A stretch of 64,000 bases of DNA from Paraburkholderia acidicola (GTDB lineage: Bacteria; Pseudomonadota; Gammaproteobacteria; Burkholderiales; Burkholderiaceae). The number at the start of each line of letters is the position of its first letter. Position 1 is the first letter of the stretch. The position numbers and the translations under genes are program-made. The stretch lies in the NCBI RefSeq assembly GCF_002362315.1, contig NZ_MTZV01000002.1:248001-312000 (forward strand), written 5' to 3'. The notes below the pieces were generated by a model. The model had not been told where the DNA came from. It was given only the letters and a program-made list of their open reading frames with translations, and did not search any database. Below are positions 33,308-43,394 of the stretch, one piece after another.

Positions 33308-34144
33308 ATGTCCGATACCCTCCCCGGCAATAACGCGCCTGCAAGTCCTGTGATTGATACGGGTGACACGATTCTCGCGCTCGAAAACGTCAGCAAGTTC
33401 TTCGGCAAGGTCATCGCGCTGTCCGGCATCACGCTGCGCCTGAAACGCGGCGAAGTGCACTGCCTGCTCGGCGACAACGGCGCCGGTAAATCGACGCTGA
33501 TCAAGACGCTCGCCGGTGTGCATCAACCGTCTTCAGGTCAGTATCTCGTGGACGGCAAGCCCGTGCACTTCGAGTCGCCCAAAGACGCACTCGATCTCGG
33601 CATCGCCACCGTCTATCAGGATCTCGCGCTCGTACCGCTGCTGTCGGTGGCACGCAACTTCTTCATGGGCCGCGAGCCGCAGAAGAAAATGTTCGGTTTT
33701 CTGAACGTGATGGATCTGCAGACCAGCGCCACCACCGCACGCGAAAAACTCGCGGAAATGGGCATTCATGTGCGCGACCCGCATCAGCCGATCGGCACGA
33801 TGTCGGGCGGCGAACGGCAGTGTCTCGCGATCGCGCGGGCCATCCACTTCGGCGCACGCGTGCTGATTCTCGATGAACCGACTGCCGCACTCGGTGTGAA
33901 GCAAAGCTTCAATGTGCTGAAGCTGATTCACACCGCGCGTGCCAAAGGCATCTCGGTGATCTTCATCACGCACAACGTGCACCACGCGTATCCGATCGGC
34001 GATTCGTTCACGCTGCTCAATCGCGGCAAGTCGCTTGGCACCTATACGAAGGAAACCATCAGCAAGGACGAAGTGCTCGACATGATGGCCGGCGGCGCCG
34101 AAATGCAGAAGATGATCGGCGAACTCGACGGCGCCGTTATCTAA
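33308..34144 (+). CDS. CUT2-type ABC transporter ATPase, single domain
   Basis: 278 residues. Walker [18 protein letters not shown] loop [13 protein letters not shown], signature [15 protein letters not shown], Walker [12 protein letters not shown] and H loop [11 protein letters not shown] are complete. RbsA-type ATPases normally contain two fused ABC domains (about 500 residues); this one has a single domain and would act as a homodimer. It follows the permease by 19 bases with AGGAG before its ATG. Confidence 0.9.
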   Translation: MSDTLPGNNAPASPVIDTGDTILALENVSKFFGKVIALSGITLRLKRGEVHCLLGDNGAGKSTLIKTLAGVHQPSSGQYLVDGKPVHFESPKDALDLGIATVYQDLALVPLLSVARNFFMGREPQKKMFGFLNVMDLQTSATTAREKLAEMGIHVRDPHQPIGTMSGGERQCLAIARAIHFGARVLILDEPTAALGVKQSFNVLKLIHTARAKGISVIFITHNVHHAYPIGDSFTLLNRGKSLGTYTKETISKDEVLDMMAGGAEMQKMIGELDGAVI

Positions 34145-34219
34145 CGCACGCGCCACCCTACGCTGCTGCGCTATCACCGCTCGCGCGCCCTGGCGCAACC
34201 CAGACATTCAGGACATTCC

Positions 34220-36238
34220 ATGGCACTTTCCAGCAACTCCAGCGCTGCAACCTCGAGCCGCTTCGCCACCGGCCGCAGCCGCGACATCGTCTGCCTCGGT
34301 CGTCTCGCGGTCGATCTCTACGCGCAACAGGTCGGCTCGCGGCTCGAAGACGTATCGAGCTTTGCGAAATATCTGGGCGGCTCGTCGGCCAACATCGCGT
34401 TCGGCTGCACGCGGCTTGGCCTCGCCGCGGCGATGCTCGCGCGCGTCGGCAACGATCACATGGGGCGCTTTCTCACCGAAACGCTCACGCGCGAGGGCTG
34501 CGATGTCAGCCATGTGCGCATCGATCACGAACGGCTGACAGCCCTCGTCGTGCTCGGCCTGAAAGACCGCGACACGTTTCCGCTGATTTTCTATCGCGAG
34601 AACTGCGCGGACATGGCTGTCGACGAAGCAGATTTCGACGAGGCGTTTATCGCATCGTCGAAGGCACTGCTGATCACGGGCACGCATTTCTCGACCGAGC
34701 AGGTCAATCGCACAAGCCGCCGAGCACTCGACTACGCGCGCCGCAACGACGTGCGCACGGTGCTCGACATCGATTACCGGCCGGTGCTGTGGGGACTCAC
34801 CGGCAAGGCCGATGGCGAGACCCGCTTCATCGCCAACGAAAGCGTCACCGCGCATCTGCAGCGCATTCTGCCGCTATTCGATCTGGTGATCGGCACCGAA
34901 GAGGAGTTCTGCATCGCAGGCGGCAAGACCGATCTGCGCGAAGCGCTGGCGATGGTCCGTGCCGTCACACCCGCGACGCTCGTCGTGAAGCGTGGGCCGC
35001 TCGGTTGCCAGATTGTCGACGGCGCAGTGCCTGCATCGCTCGATAGCGTACCGGTGCACGGTGGCGTCGAGGTCGAAGTGCTGAACGTGCTCGGTGCAGG
35101 CGATGCGTTTGCATCGGGCTTCCTGTCCGGCTGGTTGCGCGATCAACCACTCGACGCCTGTGCGCGCGCCGCAAACGCGAGCGGCGCACTGGTCGTTTCG
35201 CGCCACGGCTGCGCCCCCGCGATGCCGACGCCCGCCGAACTCGACTACTTCCTGCGCGAAGCGCAAGCCGATCCGCAGCGCATGCGCCGGCCGGACCGCG
35301 ACGCCACGCTCGCTCGACTGCATCGCGTCACACCGCCGCGCACACAGCGCGACGAAGTGCTCGGCTTCGCATTCGATCACCGCAACCAGTTCTTCGATCT
35401 CGCGCAGCAGACCGGTGCCGACGAAAGCCGCATCGCGCAGCTGAAGGGATTGTTCGTCGAAGCAGTCGCGCAAACGGAAGCGGCGCTGGGTCTGCAAGGC
35501 CGCATCGCCGTGCTGATCGACGACCGCTACGGCCAGGACGCGTTAAACGCGGCGACCGGGCGTGGCTGGTGGATCGGTCGCCCGGTCGAACTGCCCGGTT
35601 CGGTGCCGCTCGTGTTCGATCACGGCCGCTCGGTTGGCACGACGCTCGCGAGCTGGCCACGCGAACATATCGTCAAGTGCCTTGTGCAGTTTCATCCCGA
35701 CGAGCCGATCGAACAGCGGCTCGAACAGGAAGCCCAGTTGCGCGCGCTCTATGACGCGGTGCAGGCAAGCGGCCACGAACTGCTGCTCGAAGTGATTCCG
35801 CCCAAACATTTCCCGCAAGCACCTGATACGGTCTATCGTGCATTGAAGCGCCTGTACAACATCGGCATCTACCCGGAATGGTGGAAGCTCGAACCGGTGG
35901 ACGCCACGCAGTGGCAGGCAATCGACGCACTGCTTGCGGAGCGCGATCCGTATTGCCGCGGCGTGGTGCTGCTCGGGCTGTCGGCGGCGGTCGAACAACT
36001 GAGCGAAGGCTTTCGTGCAGCAGCCGGATCGGCGACCTGCCGCGGCTTCACGGTCGGCCGGACGATTTTCCATGAGCCCAGCCATGCGTGGCTTGCCGGG
36101 CAGATCGGCGACGACGAACTGATTGCACGCGTGCGGCAGACGTTCGAAACACTGATCGCCGCGTGGCGCGATACGCGCAGCGCGTCGGCAACGCAGCCGG
36201 CGCAGCCGCGCAATGTTCATCAGGAGCAGGCGGCATGA
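34220..36238 (+). CDS. iolC: IolC kinase fused to DUF2090 domain
   Basis: 672 residues. Residues 20-340 are a PfkB kinase: KYLGGSSANIAFGCTRLG at the start, VVKRGPLGCQ, and VLGAGDAFASGFLSG with the catalytic Asp. It phosphorylates 5-dehydro-2-deoxy-D-gluconate. Residues about 370-650 are a DUF2090 domain with an aldolase-like barrel (LGFAFDHRNQFFDLA; VLIDDRYGQDAL; LLEVIPPKHF), which in many Proteobacteria is fused to IolC and may take the place of the IolJ aldolase. No separate iolJ is seen in the window. The stop overlaps the iolD start. Confidence 0.9.
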   Translation: MALSSNSSAATSSRFATGRSRDIVCLGRLAVDLYAQQVGSRLEDVSSFAKYLGGSSANIAFGCTRLGLAAAMLARVGNDHMGRFLTETLTREGCDVSHVRIDHERLTALVVLGLKDRDTFPLIFYRENCADMAVDEADFDEAFIASSKALLITGTHFSTEQVNRTSRRALDYARRNDVRTVLDIDYRPVLWGLTGKADGETRFIANESVTAHLQRILPLFDLVIGTEEEFCIAGGKTDLREALAMVRAVTPATLVVKRGPLGCQIVDGAVPASLDSVPVHGGVEVEVLNVLGAGDAFASGFLSGWLRDQPLDACARAANASGALVVSRHGCAPAMPTPAELDYFLREAQADPQRMRRPDRDATLARLHRVTPPRTQRDEVLGFAFDHRNQFFDLAQQTGADESRIAQLKGLFVEAVAQTEAALGLQGRIAVLIDDRYGQDALNAATGRGWWIGRPVELPGSVPLVFDHGRSVGTTLASWPREHIVKCLVQFHPDEPIEQRLEQEAQLRALYDAVQASGHELLLEVIPPKHFPQAPDTVYRALKRLYNIGIYPEWWKLEPVDATQWQAIDALLAERDPYCRGVVLLGLSAAVEQLSEGFRAAAGSATCRGFTVGRTIFHEPSHAWLAGQIGDDELIARVRQTFETLIAAWRDTRSASATQPAQPRNVHQEQAA

Positions 36239-38217
36239 ACCAACGCGTGTTGCATCAGGATCAAGCTGTTTCACCTGCGGTTCCCACCGCGGGCGAAGCG
36301 CACGGCACGATCCGCCTCACCACCGCGCAGGCGCTCGTGCGCTACCTCGCGGCACAACGTGTCGCCGTCGAAGATGGTAACGATGCCGGCGGTAGTGAGC
36401 CTCTCTTCGGCGGCGTGTTCGCGATCTTCGGGCACGGCAACGTCGCGGGGATCGGTGAAGCGCTCTATCAGCACCGCCACGAACTGCCGACGCTGCGCGC
36501 ACACAACGAACAGGCGATGGCACACAGCGCAATCGCCTACGCAAAAGCGCACTTCCGTCGCCGGATGATGGCGGTGACCACGTCGATCGGTCCCGGTGCA
36601 ACGAATCTCGTCACCGCAGCCGCACTCGCGCACGTCAACCGTTTGCCGGTCCTGCTGCTGCCCGGCGACATATTCGTTTCGCGCGCACCCGACCCGGTGC
36701 TGCAACAGGTCGAGGATTTCCACGACGGTGGCATCTCCGCCAACGATGCGCTCAAGCCCGTCTCGCGTTACTTCGACCGCATCGTCCACCCGGCGCAACT
36801 GCTCAATGCGTTGCCGCGTGCGATCCGTGTGCTGACCGACGCAGCACTGTGCGGCCCGGTCACGCTCGCGTTGCCGCAGGACGTACAAGCGACTGCGTGG
36901 GATTTCCCGCTCAGTTTCTTCGAACCGCGCGTCGTCAAACCGCACGCCCCTGCCCCGCGCACCGATGAAATCGATGCAGCTGTCGAGCGTCTACGCCGCG
37001 CGAAACGACCGATGATCGTCGCGGGCGGCGGTGTGCTGTACGGCGGCGCAGCTTCTGCATTACAAGCATTCGCAACGACGCACGGTATCCCGGTCGCTGA
37101 AACGCAGGCGGGCAAGAGTGCGCTCGCGTGGGACGATCCGTTGAATACCGGTGCGCTCGGCGTAACCGGCTCGCCCGCGGCGAATGCGCTCGCGCACGAT
37201 GCCGATTGCGTGCTCGCCATCGGCACGCGGTTGCAGGACTTCACGACCGGTTCGAACACGCTCTTCACGCAGGCCGACGTAATCGGGATCAATGCAAATG
37301 CATTCGATGGTTTGAAGCATCGTGCGCTGGCCGTCGAAGCCGATGCGCGTCTTGCGCTCGACGCCCTCTCGGAACGCCTGCACGGCTGGCACGCGGACCG
37401 CACGTGGACTGCGCGTGCACAGCAGGCCGCGACCGACTGGCGCCACACCGTCGGCACACTAACGCACACGCCGCAGCGCGACACCGTGCTGCCCTACGAC
37501 GCCGATGTGATCGGCGCCGTGCAGCGCTCAAGCCCGCAGTCCACCACCGACGACATCGTCGTCTGCGCAGCCGGCACCCTGCCCGCCGAGTTGCACAAAC
37601 TGTGGCGCGCGGGCCGTCCGGGCGCCTATCACGTCGAATACGGCTACTCGTGCATGGGTTATGAAATTGCAGGCGGTCTCGGCGCAAAACTCGCCCGACC
37701 CGAGCGCGAAGTCATCGTGATGGTGGGCGACGGCAGCTATCTGATGATGAACAGCGAAATCGCAACCTCGGTGATGCTCGGTGCGAAGCTGATCATCGTG
37801 GTGCTCGATAATCGCGGCTACGGTTGCATCAACCGGCTGCAGCAGGCGTGCGGTAGCGCACCGTTCAACAATATGTTCGACGACTGCGCGCAAGGTCCGC
37901 TCGGCGCTCCCGCAATCGACTTTGCCGCGCACGCACGCTCGCTCGGTGCACATGCCGAACACGTCGCCAACGTCGCCGCGCTGGAAGCCGCGTTGCAACG
38001 CGCCCGCGCTGCCGACCGCACCTACGTGATCAGCATCGACACCGACGCGTCGCGCACCACCGACGACGGCGGCTGGTGGTGGGAAGTCGCCGTACCCGAA
38101 GTGTCGGCACGCGAAGCTGTCCGCACGGCACGCGCGCAGTACGAAACCCATCTCGCGGCCCGCACCGAAGGCGTGAATCATCCCGCCAGCGACGACGCCA
38201 GCGACGCCAACAATTAA
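36235..38217 (+). CDS. iolD: 3D-trihydroxycyclohexane-1,2-dione hydrolase (IolD)
   Basis: 660 residues from ATG 36235, overlapping the iolC stop. Thiamine-diphosphate enzyme layout: an N-terminal pyrimidine-binding domain with the catalytic Glu in RAHNEQAMAHSAIAYAK, a central domain, and a C-terminal pyrophosphate-binding domain with VGDGSYLMMNSEIATSV and VLDNRGYG. It opens the inositol ring by hydrolysing the dione made by IolE. Length fits the family (about 620-650) with a small C-terminal extension. Third metabolic step of the pathway. Confidence 0.9.
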   Translation: MNQRVLHQDQAVSPAVPTAGEAHGTIRLTTAQALVRYLAAQRVAVEDGNDAGGSEPLFGGVFAIFGHGNVAGIGEALYQHRHELPTLRAHNEQAMAHSAIAYAKAHFRRRMMAVTTSIGPGATNLVTAAALAHVNRLPVLLLPGDIFVSRAPDPVLQQVEDFHDGGISANDALKPVSRYFDRIVHPAQLLNALPRAIRVLTDAALCGPVTLALPQDVQATAWDFPLSFFEPRVVKPHAPAPRTDEIDAAVERLRRAKRPMIVAGGGVLYGGAASALQAFATTHGIPVAETQAGKSALAWDDPLNTGALGVTGSPAANALAHDADCVLAIGTRLQDFTTGSNTLFTQADVIGINANAFDGLKHRALAVEADARLALDALSERLHGWHADRTWTARAQQAATDWRHTVGTLTHTPQRDTVLPYDADVIGAVQRSSPQSTTDDIVVCAAGTLPAELHKLWRAGRPGAYHVEYGYSCMGYEIAGGLGAKLARPEREVIVMVGDGSYLMMNSEIATSVMLGAKLIIVVLDNRGYGCINRLQQACGSAPFNNMFDDCAQGPLGAPAIDFAAHARSLGAHAEHVANVAALEAALQRARAADRTYVISIDTDASRTTDDGGWWWEVAVPEVSAREAVRTARAQYETHLAARTEGVNHPASDDASDANN

Positions 38218-38227
38218 GGACCCGCGC

Positions 38228-39142
38228 ATGACTTCCTTCGACGTACGTATCGGCATCAACCCGCTGTCGTGGATGAACGACGATCTGCCGTCGCTCGGCG
38301 GCGAAACCCCGCTCGAACTCGCGCTGACCGAAGGGCGCGCAATCGGCTACCAGGGGTTCGAACTCGGCAACAAGTTTCCGCGCGAGCCAGAAGTGCTAAA
38401 AGCGTTGCTAGCACAATACGATCTCGCGCTCGTCTCCGGCTGGTATTCAGGCCAACTGGCGCGACGCAGCGCCGAAGCGGAAATCGCCGCAGTCGGACCG
38501 CATCTCGAGTTGCTCGCGAAAAACGGCGCGACTGTGATGGTGTATGGCGAAGTCGCCGACACGATTCAGGGCGCACCGCGTCCGCTGTATCAGCGGCCGC
38601 GTTTTTTTAGCGAAGCGCAGTGGGACGAATACGCGGCGCGCGTCGAGACGTTCGCACGTTACACACTGAGTCACGGCGTACGACTCGCGTATCACCATCA
38701 CATGGGGGCGTATGTCGAAACCCCCGCCGATGTCGATCGCCTGATGGCAAAGACCAGCGAAGCCGTCGGCCTGCTGTTCGATGCGGGCCACATTACGTTC
38801 GCGGGCGGCGATCCGGTTGAAGTGCTCGATCGGCACATTGCGCGCGTGTGCCACGTGCACTGCAAGGACGTCCGGCCCGCGGTCGCGAAGCTGGCACGCA
38901 ATCGCAACTGGAGCTTTCTCGACGCGGTGATCGCCGGCGCATTCACGGTCCCCGGTGACGGCACCGTCGATTTCCCGGCTATCATTGAGCGGCTCAAGCG
39001 GCACGGCTACCGCGGCTGGCTCGTCGTCGAGGCGGAACAGGACCCGGTCGTCGCGCCTTCGTTCGCGTATGCGCAAAAGGGCTACCAGACACTGCGTGCC
39101 CTCGTCGATGCGCCGCTCAATCCTGCCAGGGAGGCTGCATGA
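38228..39142 (+). CDS. iolE: 2-Keto-myo-inositol dehydratase (IolE)
   Basis: 304 residues, 10 bases after iolD. Xylose-isomerase-like TIM barrel: INPLSWMNDDLPSLGGETP at the start, YHHHMGAYVETPADVD, LLFDAGHITFAGGDP, HVHCKDVRP and a final LVVEAEQDPV, with His, Asp and Glu metal ligands spread over these. It dehydrates 2-keto-myo-inositol to the dione used by IolD. Its stop overlaps the iolB start (ATGA). Confidence 0.9.
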   Translation: MTSFDVRIGINPLSWMNDDLPSLGGETPLELALTEGRAIGYQGFELGNKFPREPEVLKALLAQYDLALVSGWYSGQLARRSAEAEIAAVGPHLELLAKNGATVMVYGEVADTIQGAPRPLYQRPRFFSEAQWDEYAARVETFARYTLSHGVRLAYHHHMGAYVETPADVDRLMAKTSEAVGLLFDAGHITFAGGDPVEVLDRHIARVCHVHCKDVRPAVAKLARNRNWSFLDAVIAGAFTVPGDGTVDFPAIIERLKRHGYRGWLVVEAEQDPVVAPSFAYAQKGYQTLRALVDAPLNPAREAA

Positions 39143-39945
39143 GTCTGCTAGTCAAAGCCCAGCGCGAAGGTCAGACGATCGCGCGCGTCACACCGGAGTC
39201 GGCCGGCTGGCAATATGTCGGCTTCACCGCCCACCGGCTCCCGGCAGACGGCGTCATGCGCGTGCTGGAAACCAGCCGCGAGTCCTGCATCGTCGTGCTG
39301 TCCGGCACGATCGACATCGATACGCCCGCAGCCAAATGGCTCAGTCTCGGTACGCGCAGCAGCGTGTTCGACGATGCAGCGCCGCATGCGGTGTACCTGC
39401 CGCCGAATGTGCGTGCCACGATACGCGCACGCAACAATGCCGAGATCGGCGTGGCCAGTGCGCCCGCCACCGGACGCTATCCGGCGCGCCTCATCCAGCC
39501 GTCGCAGATGACACGCTCGACGCGCGGCACCGGACTCAACACGCGTTACGTCTGCGATATCCTGCCGCAGACCGAACCCGCCGAATCGCTGCTCGTCGTC
39601 GAAGTGCGCACGCCGGGCGGTCATGCGTCGAGCTATCCGCCGCACAAGCACGACACCGACAATGTGCCGGTCGAGAGTTCGCTGGAAGAGACTTACTATC
39701 ACCGGCTGAATCCGCCGCAGGGTTTCGCGTTTCAGCGTGTCTATACCGATGCGCGCGATATCGATGAATCGATGGCCGTCGAGGATCACGACGTCGTGAT
39801 GGTGCCGCGCGGCTATCATCCGGTGGTCGTGCCGTATGGCTACGACTCGTACTATCTGAATGTCATGGCGGGTAGCCGGCGGACGTGGCACTTCAAGAAC
39901 GATCCCGCGCATGAATGGATCATCGAGCGGGATGCGCGTAGCTGA
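39139..39945 (+). CDS. iolB: 5-Deoxy-glucuronate isomerase (IolB)
   Basis: 268 residues with two cupin-like halves. The C-terminal half carries the metal-binding pattern SYPPHKHD, EETYYHRLNPPQGFAFQRVY and GYHPVVVPYGYDSYYLNVMAG, typical of IolB. It converts 5-deoxy-glucuronate to 5-dehydro-2-deoxygluconate, the IolC substrate. Last gene of the operon; no iolA (semialdehyde dehydrogenase) follows, so that step must be encoded elsewhere. Confidence 0.9.
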   Translation: MSLLVKAQREGQTIARVTPESAGWQYVGFTAHRLPADGVMRVLETSRESCIVVLSGTIDIDTPAAKWLSLGTRSSVFDDAAPHAVYLPPNVRATIRARNNAEIGVASAPATGRYPARLIQPSQMTRSTRGTGLNTRYVCDILPQTEPAESLLVVEVRTPGGHASSYPPHKHDTDNVPVESSLEETYYHRLNPPQGFAFQRVYTDARDIDESMAVEDHDVVMVPRGYHPVVVPYGYDSYYLNVMAGSRRTWHFKNDPAHEWIIERDARS

Positions 39946-40022
39946 GGGTAACTGAAGGCAACTGAGCGTAGCCGGGCCGCGTCGATACGCGCGGCCCAGG
40001 TGATCACGCATGGGACCGCGCG

Positions 40023-42380
40023 CTACTTCCGCGGCGCGACATCCACGGTCAACGAACCATCCTCCGCCATCCGCACCGTACCCTTCGCCACATCGCGGCG
40101 ATATGCGTACAGATCGAAATGCATCGGGTCGCTGTTTGCCGTATCGCGTATCAGCGTATGGCCGTTCACGACCAGCGAGTTGTACATCTTGATGTCGCCC
40201 GATTCGATCCACACGTAGCTACCGCCCGCGCCCGCCGGCGGATGCGCGACGGCCGCGCCCATCTGCCGCTTGAACTTCAGCACAAGCCCTTCGTTTGTCA
40301 CGGTCGCCCCCTCGAGACGCCCCTGCAACACCGGCGGCGGAAACACCGTGTACTGATCGAACACCAGCTCATTGCCTTCCAGCTTGACGCCCTTGCGCGC
40401 AAACGGCGTCAGCGACGCGAGCGGGACATTCAGCGCACGCAGCATGCCGGCCTGCGGCACACCGAGCACCGACACGGATTCGGGTGTGTAGACCAGATGC
40501 CGTTCGTCGCGCACGGCGAGCGTGCCGTGCATCTTCGTCGGTAGCCAGACGCCGGGGAAGTGATTCCATAGCTTGATGCCGCCGGTGACGTCGAGGCCGC
40601 CATCGGCAGGCGTCAGTTGCATGTCGTTCAACGAACGCGGTGTGTAGTCGAGCAGATAGTCGTTGAAGAGCGCGGCCATCGCGGGCCACGGTTCGACGAC
40701 TTCACCACCGAGGATATGAATGTCGTACTGGTTCGGATCGTCGAGATCGACGGGCTGGCCTGGCTTCTTCGGCACGAGCTGCGCATCGAGCGTGCGCACG
40801 TGGAAGCCGATGCGTCCCGACACGTAGAAGTCGACGTTCTGCACATGGATCAGCGGCATGCCGCCCGGTGAATGGCGTTCGTCGGAGAGCGCGCTGCCCG
40901 ACGTCGTACGCAAGCTCACAGGGATGCGCCGCCATTGCTCGCGTGCGACCGCGAGCGCGGCCTGTTGCGCTCGGATGTAGCTGTCGTTGTAGCGCGCCGC
41001 CGCACTACCCGCTTGCGTTGTCTGTGCTGCGTCGCGAGCGGCGCCGGGTAGCGTCGTGTACGACGGCAGATGCACATCGAGCGCACCGTTTTCGTCGAAC
41101 GTGAAGTAGCCCGCCGCCATCTGCTCGCGATAGTGATACAGGTCGAGCACGAACGGCGCTCCGGACGTGCCGGTATCGAGCGACGTGATCGCCATGTCGA
41201 TGTTCATCGGAACCGAGCGCATGAACTTCACGTCGCCGCCTTCGAGCAACATGCCGCGCGCGGGCATCGTCGCAGGAAACGCGATGTCGGGCAGCGTACC
41301 GTCGTCGAGCGTGAAGCGCACGCCGGCCGGCGACATGTCGACTCGTGTGATCGTCATGCGCAACGCGGGCGGCGGCGTCAGTTTCGCGAGCTGCATCACG
41401 ACGTTGTCGCCGTCGAGCTGCGCAATCGGTGTGTTCACTTTCAGCAGGTCCGCCATGCGCACGTGCGCGGCCTTCATCAGACGATCCGCGGCGACGCCTG
41501 CGACTTCGGTATGGTCAGCGTGAAATACGAGTTCGGTCGCGTTGCGCATCGCCAGTGTGCCCGTGAGCGCAATCGGTACCCAGCCGTCTCGCTGCATTTC
41601 ACCGGTAATGCGCAACTGCCCCTGCTGCGGTTCGACCCGCATATTGCGCAGCGGCGAGCCCTGATACTGGAACAGATAGCGGTTGAAAATTGCAGTGAGC
41701 TTCGCGGCATCGAGCGTGACTTCGCCGCGATGGACGTTGATCGTCACGCTGTTCGGATCGTCGAACACGACCGGATTGCCGGCGCGCGTCGGCGTCAGCG
41801 TCGCTGCCATGCGGTGGATCAGGAAGCCGATGTCGCCAGTCAGGCGGAAATCGACATCGCGCGCGAACATCATCGAACCGTCGATGCCGGAGTCGCGCAA
41901 CGTCAGCGGTCGCGTGCGGGTGACGTGCATGCCGCTGGCAGCGGGTACGCGGGCGGCGACCTGTTGTTCTTCGGCGAGTTGGTGTGCTTTCGCGGCTTCG
42001 AGCGTTGGGACCGAGGAGGATGCGGGTTGAGCAGCCGCCGCGTTGCCGGAGTTCTGAGCGCCGGTCCCGGTCGCGTTTGCTCCCGCGGGTGCGGCTACAT
42101 TCGTGGCGCTTGTCGTAGCAGGAACAACCACATTCGCAGCGCCCGACGCACCAGCGGCAGAACTCGCTGCGAAGCTTGCATCCGCACTGGCATCGGCACA
42201 CGCACACACCAGCAGCGACGCGACAACGATCACGACCGCCGACACGCTCATCGCATGACGCAACGGCCCGGTGTCCGGTGCAACGTGACGCCCCGCACGT
42301 CTGTTACGCCTGGGATTGCAGCCTCGTTCGCTGCCAGCGTGGGTACGCGGCAGATGCGCTCTGTCGTCGGTGTCGTGCAT
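40023..42380 (-). CDS. Lipoprotein-like exported protein with tandem duplicated domain
   Basis: 785 residues from ATG 42380, which has GGGAGGAG at the right distance; an earlier ATG at 42458 does not. A hydrophobic segment (residues about 46-58) ends in LVCAC, a possible lipobox at Cys59. A long Ala/Ser/Thr-rich linker follows. Two homologous units (about 170-470 and 500-780) share DVDFxxxGxIGFxxxxLxA, PVxxDDPNxxxI, AxFNxYL and GTLAxRxxxxL. The repeated beta-rich pattern suggests a lipid- or envelope-binding protein of the outer membrane or periplasm. I do not recognise a named family. It converges with iolB. Confidence 0.6.
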   Translation of the reverse strand: MHDTDDRAHLPRTHAGSERGCNPRRNRRAGRHVAPDTGPLRHAMSVSAVVIVVASLLVCACADASADASFAASSAAGASGAANVVVPATTSATNVAAPAGANATGTGAQNSGNAAAAQPASSSVPTLEAAKAHQLAEEQQVAARVPAASGMHVTRTRPLTLRDSGIDGSMMFARDVDFRLTGDIGFLIHRMAATLTPTRAGNPVVFDDPNSVTINVHRGEVTLDAAKLTAIFNRYLFQYQGSPLRNMRVEPQQGQLRITGEMQRDGWVPIALTGTLAMRNATELVFHADHTEVAGVAADRLMKAAHVRMADLLKVNTPIAQLDGDNVVMQLAKLTPPPALRMTITRVDMSPAGVRFTLDDGTLPDIAFPATMPARGMLLEGGDVKFMRSVPMNIDMAITSLDTGTSGAPFVLDLYHYREQMAAGYFTFDENGALDVHLPSYTTLPGAARDAAQTTQAGSAAARYNDSYIRAQQAALAVAREQWRRIPVSLRTTSGSALSDERHSPGGMPLIHVQNVDFYVSGRIGFHVRTLDAQLVPKKPGQPVDLDDPNQYDIHILGGEVVEPWPAMAALFNDYLLDYTPRSLNDMQLTPADGGLDVTGGIKLWNHFPGVWLPTKMHGTLAVRDERHLVYTPESVSVLGVPQAGMLRALNVPLASLTPFARKGVKLEGNELVFDQYTVFPPPVLQGRLEGATVTNEGLVLKFKRQMGAAVAHPPAGAGGSYVWIESGDIKMYNSLVVNGHTLIRDTANSDPMHFDLYAYRRDVAKGTVRMAEDGSLTVDVAPRK

Positions 42381-42680
42381 ATCGTCTCCTCCCTGGTCCG
42401 GTGCGCCCGCGCAGGCGGGACGCCGGACTGTCTCGTGCCGGCACGGATGGCCGGGCATCTTTGTCTTCGATTGTCTTTATTTGTGGCCGCGCTGCCGACA
42501 AGATTCCTGGAGGGTCAGCACCAAACGCTCAGACGTTTGAATGAAACAGAACACAAGCCGCGAACCCGCGCGGGGCGGACATGCGGCGCCGCTGCGCGCA
42601 GTCAGGTCAAACAGAAGACAACTCAGTCCGGGCCGACAGCGGCAGCTTGCGCCCGCTGCGCCACGCGCTAACGCGCTGAA
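42381..42680. other. Intergenic region, no gene seen
   Basis: This 300-base region lies between the exported protein (start 42380) and the end of livF (42681), both on the minus strand. It should contain the promoter of the exported-protein gene. No dyad or terminator stood out. Confidence 0.4.
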
Positions 42681-43394
42681 TCAGCCGACGCCGAGCCATT
42701 CCTGCATCACATCGTGGCGCGCCCGAAACGCCTCGAAGCTGCCGTCGAACACGATCTCGCCATGCCCCATGACGGCGACGCGGCTCGCCAGTTCGTGGGC
42801 GATTGCGAGCCGTTGCTCGATCAGCAGCATCGCGACACCTCGTTCGTGCAAGGTCCGCAGGCACGCCGCAACCTGCGCGACGCGCTGCGCGGCAAGCCCT
42901 TCAGCCGGCTCGTCGATCACCAGCAGATCCGGGTCGCCGAGTAGCGTGCGGGCGAGCGTCAGCATCTGTTGCTCACCGCCCGACAATGCAGCAGCACGCG
43001 TGCGTTGCCGTTCGCGCAACACCGGAAAGAGCGCGTAGGCATCGTCGAAGGTGAAGCGCGGCGGCCGCGTGCGTTTGCCGGGCACCACGCCGAGCAGCAG
43101 GTTTTCGTGCACGCTGAGCGTCGGAAACACATCGCGATGCTCGGGCACATAACCGATGCCGAGCCGTGCGATCTGGAACGGCCGCAGGCCCGCCAGCGAG
43201 CCGCCCGCAAAACGCAGCTCGCCCTCGGTATGCACGAGTCCCATGATCGCCTGCGCGAGCGTCGAGCGCCCCGAACCGTTGCGCCCCGCGAGCGCCACGA
43301 TCTCTCCTGCCTCGATGCGCAGATCGACACCGTGCAGCGCCTTGCTCGCACCATGCCACGCATGCAGACCAGCGATGTCGAGCAGCACGGTCAT
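42681..43394 (-). CDS. livF: Branched-chain-type ABC transporter ATPase LivF
   Basis: 237 residues from the ATG at 43394, which overlaps the livG stop. Walker A is GRNGSGRSTLAQAIMG (a variant with Arg at the usual Lys position, discussed in the findings), signature LSGGEQQMLTLARTLL, Walker B LLVIDEPAEGL and H loop MLLIEQRLAIAHELA, the LivF form. It is one of the two ATPases of an HAAT importer for branched-chain amino acids, amides or aromatic acids. Last gene of the operon. Confidence 0.85.
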   Translation of the reverse strand: MTVLLDIAGLHAWHGASKALHGVDLRIEAGEIVALAGRNGSGRSTLAQAIMGLVHTEGELRFAGGSLAGLRPFQIARLGIGYVPEHRDVFPTLSVHENLLLGVVPGKRTRPPRFTFDDAYALFPVLRERQRTRAAALSGGEQQMLTLARTLLGDPDLLVIDEPAEGLAAQRVAQVAACLRTLHERGVAMLLIEQRLAIAHELASRVAVMGHGEIVFDGSFEAFRARHDVMQEWLGVG

